From Macrotrachela quadricornifera (taxonomy: Eukaryota; Rotifera; Eurotatoria; Philodinida; Philodinidae), in the NCBI GenBank assembly GCA_022393335.1, contig JAJEKB010020480.1, positions 553,681 through 617,680 on the forward strand: a DNA stretch of 64,000 nucleotides, written 5' to 3'. Under the pieces are notes generated by a model. It did no database searches. It was not told where the DNA came from and saw only the letters and a list, made by a program, of their open reading frames with translations. The translations under genes and the position numbers were made by a program. Of this stretch, positions 60,207 to 64,000 are shown one piece after another; within the stretch, counting starts at the first letter, position 1, and every line of letters starts with the position of its first letter.

Positions 60207-61250
60207 CTTCAACCATATTCTCTTTCCAGCGGGTACCTCCGCTAGTATTCTTATATTTATTTGATCTTCTGGTTTTTTTTCTATAACTTATGAAGATGAT
60301 TTGTGTGAAGAATAAGTGATCAACTTATATACTATTTAATAATAGGTCGACCAGAAACCTTAGATATATAGAAGAAACTATTGAATTTTATTTTATTTCG
60401 ATTCTTCGACATACACACACAACTGAATAAAGAGGATACATGTTGTTCTATACGCATAGAAGATAAGACAGAAAAGAAAGAGCGAAGAGAAAAATATATA
60501 ATAAGAACGACATATGAAATGGCATAAATTTGATTGGAAAAAATTTTGCCAAAAGTAAAAATATGTTAAATATGCTGTCATTGCAGCTTCAGGACACTCA
60601 TTCATCAACGCTAGATAAATAAGCTGCAACAACATCTATATCTTGCGCTTCAATTATGTTCTTTCGAATTTTCTTACTTTTGGCGGCATTTTGTTCTACT
60701 AAATCTATACATATTAAAGTATAATCTTGTGTGCTAATACAGATTACAATAAGTAGTACAAAACAGAATTTACATTAGTCTTTTCGTCGTCTAACTGTTT
60801 CCAGTCGTATGTATACAGATTTTAGATTTTGATCATATTAGACATAAAGTGGTTTTGAGAATCGCTTTTGGATTTCAGCTAGGAGGTTATTGAATAGTTT
60901 CAACCTATTTTCTGTTTAAAATAATTAAGTGCCTCTTCGAATGGTCGAGTTCGACCAAAATACAATATTTCTCCACCGGAATAAAGTGACCGCATACGAT
61001 ATATCGTATTTGTACAGTATCAGGAAAGTATCGTATACAGTAATCATTGTCGTTCCATGGTTATGGCGTATTCATTCATATTATTAAGTGCATACAATGT
61101 ATAGTTTGTCGGCATGAGATGCTGAATTACAATAATAAAGATTATTTTACTAACATCAAGCATATTGATTATATCTAGATGGCAACTATACTACAGTAAA
61201 TATTGTTTTAAAATAAAAATTATATTTCTTTTTTTTTTATTTAGATTAAT
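60207..61250. other. Gene-poor stretch
   Basis: No supported gene; only short frames. The segment 60975-61030 has repeated 'gtatcgtata'-like words. Confidence 0.35.
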
Positions 61251-61253
61251 CCT

Positions 61254-61680
61254 TTGAGTTCAGGATTATTTTTGTATCGTAAAAAGGACGAGGAATGGTT
61301 GATAGTGAAATCAGTACTATAAAACTTTTTTGATTCGAGACTTTAACTATATTATCGAAACTAAAGAGCTCGGTGAGCTAAGTACTTTTTGTGATGGAAC
61401 TTGATCTTTTAAATGAAATGATGGAGAGTTCTGGGCGTGACAAAGTTTGAAAATAACTAAAATTTTACAAATTAGTTTACCTAGAGCTTTTTATTGTTTT
61501 ATTTAAAAGACCAAATGCCGCCATAAAACTGTGCAACTCGCTAAGCTCTTTAGTTTAGTTGATATAGTTGAGATATCGAATAAAAAAACTTTTATAGTGA
61601 TGATTTTCCTACCAGCAGTCTCTTTCATCCTTTTTACGATATAAAAACAAATCAGAACTCGAAGAATTCTGAGACAGCCA
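61254..61680. repeat. Foldback element
   Basis: Left arm about 61254-61440 and right arm about 61495-61680 are inverted copies: 'atcgtaaaaagga', 'actataaaa', 'actaaagagct' and 'gatcttttaaat' occur in the left arm and, reverse-complemented, in the right. Divergence is higher than in the 3.0 kb foldback. Non-coding. Confidence 0.65.
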
Positions 61681-62260
61681 ATAATTATGTTACGTATAAA
61701 CAATCTTAATGCACAAATATCCTAAACACAACTATTCATCCAATTCATATCATTAAATAACCAGTAGACCGTGTTTTTAAAGGTATTTCCGAACCGAACT
61801 CAAAGGGCTAGTCTCTATCACAACTATAATCTTATGTATTACTTTGCAAATATAAATTACATTTTCGTATTTATGGGAAGGGAAGTAAAAGAAGATACCT
61901 CCTATTGTAGGTAAAAGATAGATGGGAATACAATAATATATGATATTATACACGACAACGATGCGGTAAAAAACATGACCATATATTGTCAATATACGGT
62001 CATTGTATATTAATCTTAAACATGTATATGAGACAGTATCAACATTATTGTAAATTATCGACCACATTCACAAAAATACAGTACGTTTATGGTCGCAAAG
62101 ACGCTATATCCGTACTATATACGATCATATTCAAATGCGTAGGTTGCTGAAAGAGTATCAAGAAAGTTGTGATCGCTTAGCTATTACCTTTGATAATAAG
62201 TACTTTAAATTTTGTCGAATACTTTATGCGATCAATAATTTTAATTTGAGCTAGAACAGA

Positions 62261-62293
62261 TCAGTTTAGTTTCGATTCTAGAAACTAAACTGA
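62261..62293. repeat. Perfect hairpin, 13-bp stem
   Basis: 'tcagtttagtttc' and 'gaaactaaactga' are exact reverse complements separated by the 7-nt loop gattcta. It lies between two foldback elements and has no associated gene. Confidence 0.8.
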
Positions 62294-62334
62294 ACGAGTA
62301 GTGAAGATTTATGATTGTTTATTGAAATTTTTGT

Positions 62335-62690
62335 TGAGGATTAGGCATTTCCAAAAATCTAAATTGAGAGTTTTGACTTGAAATATTACCTATAGTAGAT
62401 TTACGTAATATTCGTTATTTAGTACTAAAAATTTCAAAAAAGATCAACATATCTTTCTCGAAATATTCAATTTCTAAGAGAGCAACTATTTACTATCGAA
62501 AGACACAACAACTCAATTTATTTGAAAATTGAATATTTCAAGAAAGATATGTTCGTCTTCCTTGAAACTTCCACAAAAATCTGACAATTATTGAATCTAT
62601 TTGTAGCAAAATTTCAAGCCAGAATTTTTCATTTCGGTTTTTTCATGTCGATTTGAATCCTTAAGGAAGTTTTCGTATCTAAAAAAATTC
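62335..62690. repeat. Foldback element
   Basis: Left arm about 62335-62475, right arm about 62515-62690. Inverted blocks include 'aacatatctttctcgaaata' versus 'tatttcaagaaagatatgtt' and 'gacttgaaat' versus 'atttcaagcc'. Non-coding; arms roughly 75-80% similar by eye. Confidence 0.65.
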
Positions 62691-63774
62691 TATTGAACAA
62701 TGTATAACAGTAGACCAAAACTAATAATTTATTTTACAGATAGCAGTTCATCTGATATATATATATGGTTTTTGCAGGTCAATCAAAAATTCTCTTAGCT
62801 TGCTTTTATAAGTAATAAAATGATTAGTAAATCCATCGATATCCAACACTTTGGAAAAATATTTTTGATCCATTTTTATCGTCTGTGGTATATGAGATGT
62901 GATCATAAAACAGTTTTAACTGAAAAATTTTACCGAATTTTGTTTGAAATGATGATGAGTTGGTGCGTTTTATAGGAATGCCTAAAGAAAGTTGCACAAG
63001 TGACTCCATGTTTAAGAGCTCATATTTTGTTCGCATTGAGAGAAGTCTTAGACTAGCGCAAATCATCATAGAATTCTTGTTTTGATGAGATTCAGTCGAG
63101 ATATGAACATTTCAAAAGGCAGGAATTTTTCTACGTCTTTGTAACTTTATAAAAATACAGTGTTTACAAACGTTTATATTCCTACTGATTTTCCGAAAAG
63201 AAGGATTCTTTGATAATTGTACTTGTCTAGTGTTCCTGTCAGTACGAATAAAAATGAACTCTAATGCTTGAAATCAGTTGTGAGGCTTTCGTTAGACCTA
63301 TATATGTATATATTTAACACTCTCGATTGCCGGCAGTTTCGATGAAAACTAACAAATGTTTTCGTCTAAATCTATTTTCAAACCATTTCTCATCCAACTA
63401 CATGAAACTAAATCATGTTAGTCATTGTTTCTTAATTATGAAAAGGTCATTCTTCATATTAACATACGAGAAGGTATAGAAAAAGTAGTACGCGAAGATA
63501 AGATCAAAGTTACGAAAAAATGTAAATCGACTAAGAGATATGATTATTCATCATCACAAAAGCGACAGGATCTTAGTGAATCAAGAAATATTCTCTCTGT
63601 AGTGTCTAAATTGAAATCATGAAACATATAAATTGAAGTTCTAATCCTTTATTTTATTTTTGCAAATATTGTAATGTTTTATTTTAAAACTTGACTTGTT
63701 TATATTTTAGAAAACTAATATATCATAAATTAAAAAAGAATTTTCATTAAATTAAAGATTTGCTAATACATTTA
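62691..63774. other. Gene-poor stretch
   Basis: No gene accepted. A plus-strand frame at 63425-63622 ends in a basic, Ser-rich tail (KVTKKCKSTKRYDYSSSQK), and a minus-strand frame at 62824-63069 has no feature. Either could be an exon fragment, but nothing supports it. Confidence 0.35.
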
Positions 63775-64000
63775 ATGTTGTTAAAAGACGATTTCAAACG
63801 ATATAAATATCTTGTAAGACTTCATACAATATGCACAATATTTTTTGTTATACGTTTTATTGTTCTTTGTACTGATTTATCATCAGCTAAAAATGATGCA
63901 GTAGCGTATCCTGTAGTAATATTACTATTAGAATTAGGATCATCCTTTATCACTTTCATTGGAAATATTCTTTATATTTTTCTTCGTTATCTTGGACCAA
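63775..64000 (+). CDS. Partial gene: N-terminus of a four-TM family protein (runs off the window)
   Basis: From ATG 63775 the frame stays open to the window end (75 codons): MLLKDDFKRYKYLVRLHTIC, then TM1 (TIFFVIRFIVLC), TDLSSAKND and TM2 (VVILLLELGSSFITFIGNI ... LRYLGP). It matches the relic at 55.3 kb closely and the first two TMs of the gene at 56.6-57.9 kb more distantly (RYKTMVFLYVVDIIFFIIRL ... IIYVVMRHC). By that comparison the rest of the gene should hold two more TMs and a soluble C-terminus. Confidence 0.6.
   Translation, partial: MLLKDDFKRYKYLVRLHTICTIFFVIRFIVLCTDLSSAKNDAVAYPVVILLLELGSSFITFIGNILYIFLRYLGP

Overview
The window looks like animal nuclear DNA, most likely from a bdelloid rotifer. 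It is very AT-rich and has many short introns (about 45-80 nt, GTAWGT...TTTAG). It carries gene types that are expanded in bdelloids as I know them: ADP-ribosyltransferase (ART) domains fused to leucine-rich or kinesin-light-chain-type TPR repeats, F-box proteins and FLYWCH fingers. It also holds scattered, decayed DNA transposons (Tc1/mariner, pogo/Tigger, hAT) and a secreted protein of bacterial type. The species assignment is inference; no rRNA or tRNA gene was recognised.

Layout. 0-3.4 kb: diverged 122-bp tandem repeats, a broken F-box gene (-) and a foldback element. 3.6-8.1 kb: two large foldbacks in gene-poor DNA. 8.4-14.6 kb: polyubiquitin (+), a secreted protein with a bacterial-type domain (+), and a 22-exon ART-LRR gene (-). 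15.2-17.1 kb: an orphan 3' exon and a mariner-derived foldback. 18.1-21.1 kb: an ART-TPR gene (+) with one nonsense codon and one frameshift. 22.2-24.8 kb: FLYWCH remnant, a 51-bp dyad repeat array, two hAT remnants (-). 25.7-28.7 kb: a 14-exon MAP3K-like kinase (+). 31.3-32.2 kb: a small multi-pass membrane protein (+). 33.7-37.8 kb: pogo/Tigger and Tc1/mariner remnants. 38.3-39.6 kb: cathepsin B (-). 41.4-47.6 kb: three homologous two-TM, Cys-containing membrane-protein units (-) that probably splice into one transcript. 47.6-56.6 kb: gene-poor, with a small repeat array and coding relics. 56.6-57.9 kb: a four-TM protein with a PARP/ART-like C-terminus (-); a homologue begins at the right edge (+). 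58.6-60.2 kb: a dispersed repeat and a 35-bp minisatellite. 61-63 kb: more foldbacks.

Common threads. Two clear R-S-E ART genes and one possible PARP-like protein lie in one 64 kb window, next to ubiquitin, F-box and MAP3K genes. The individual protein types suggest stress or innate-defence signalling, but joint function from proximity alone would be speculation. Several otherwise good reading frames are interrupted by single-base changes in A or T homopolymers, so some apparent pseudogenes may be sequencing artefacts. All exon structures here were built by hand from splice signals and reading-frame phase and have no transcript support.
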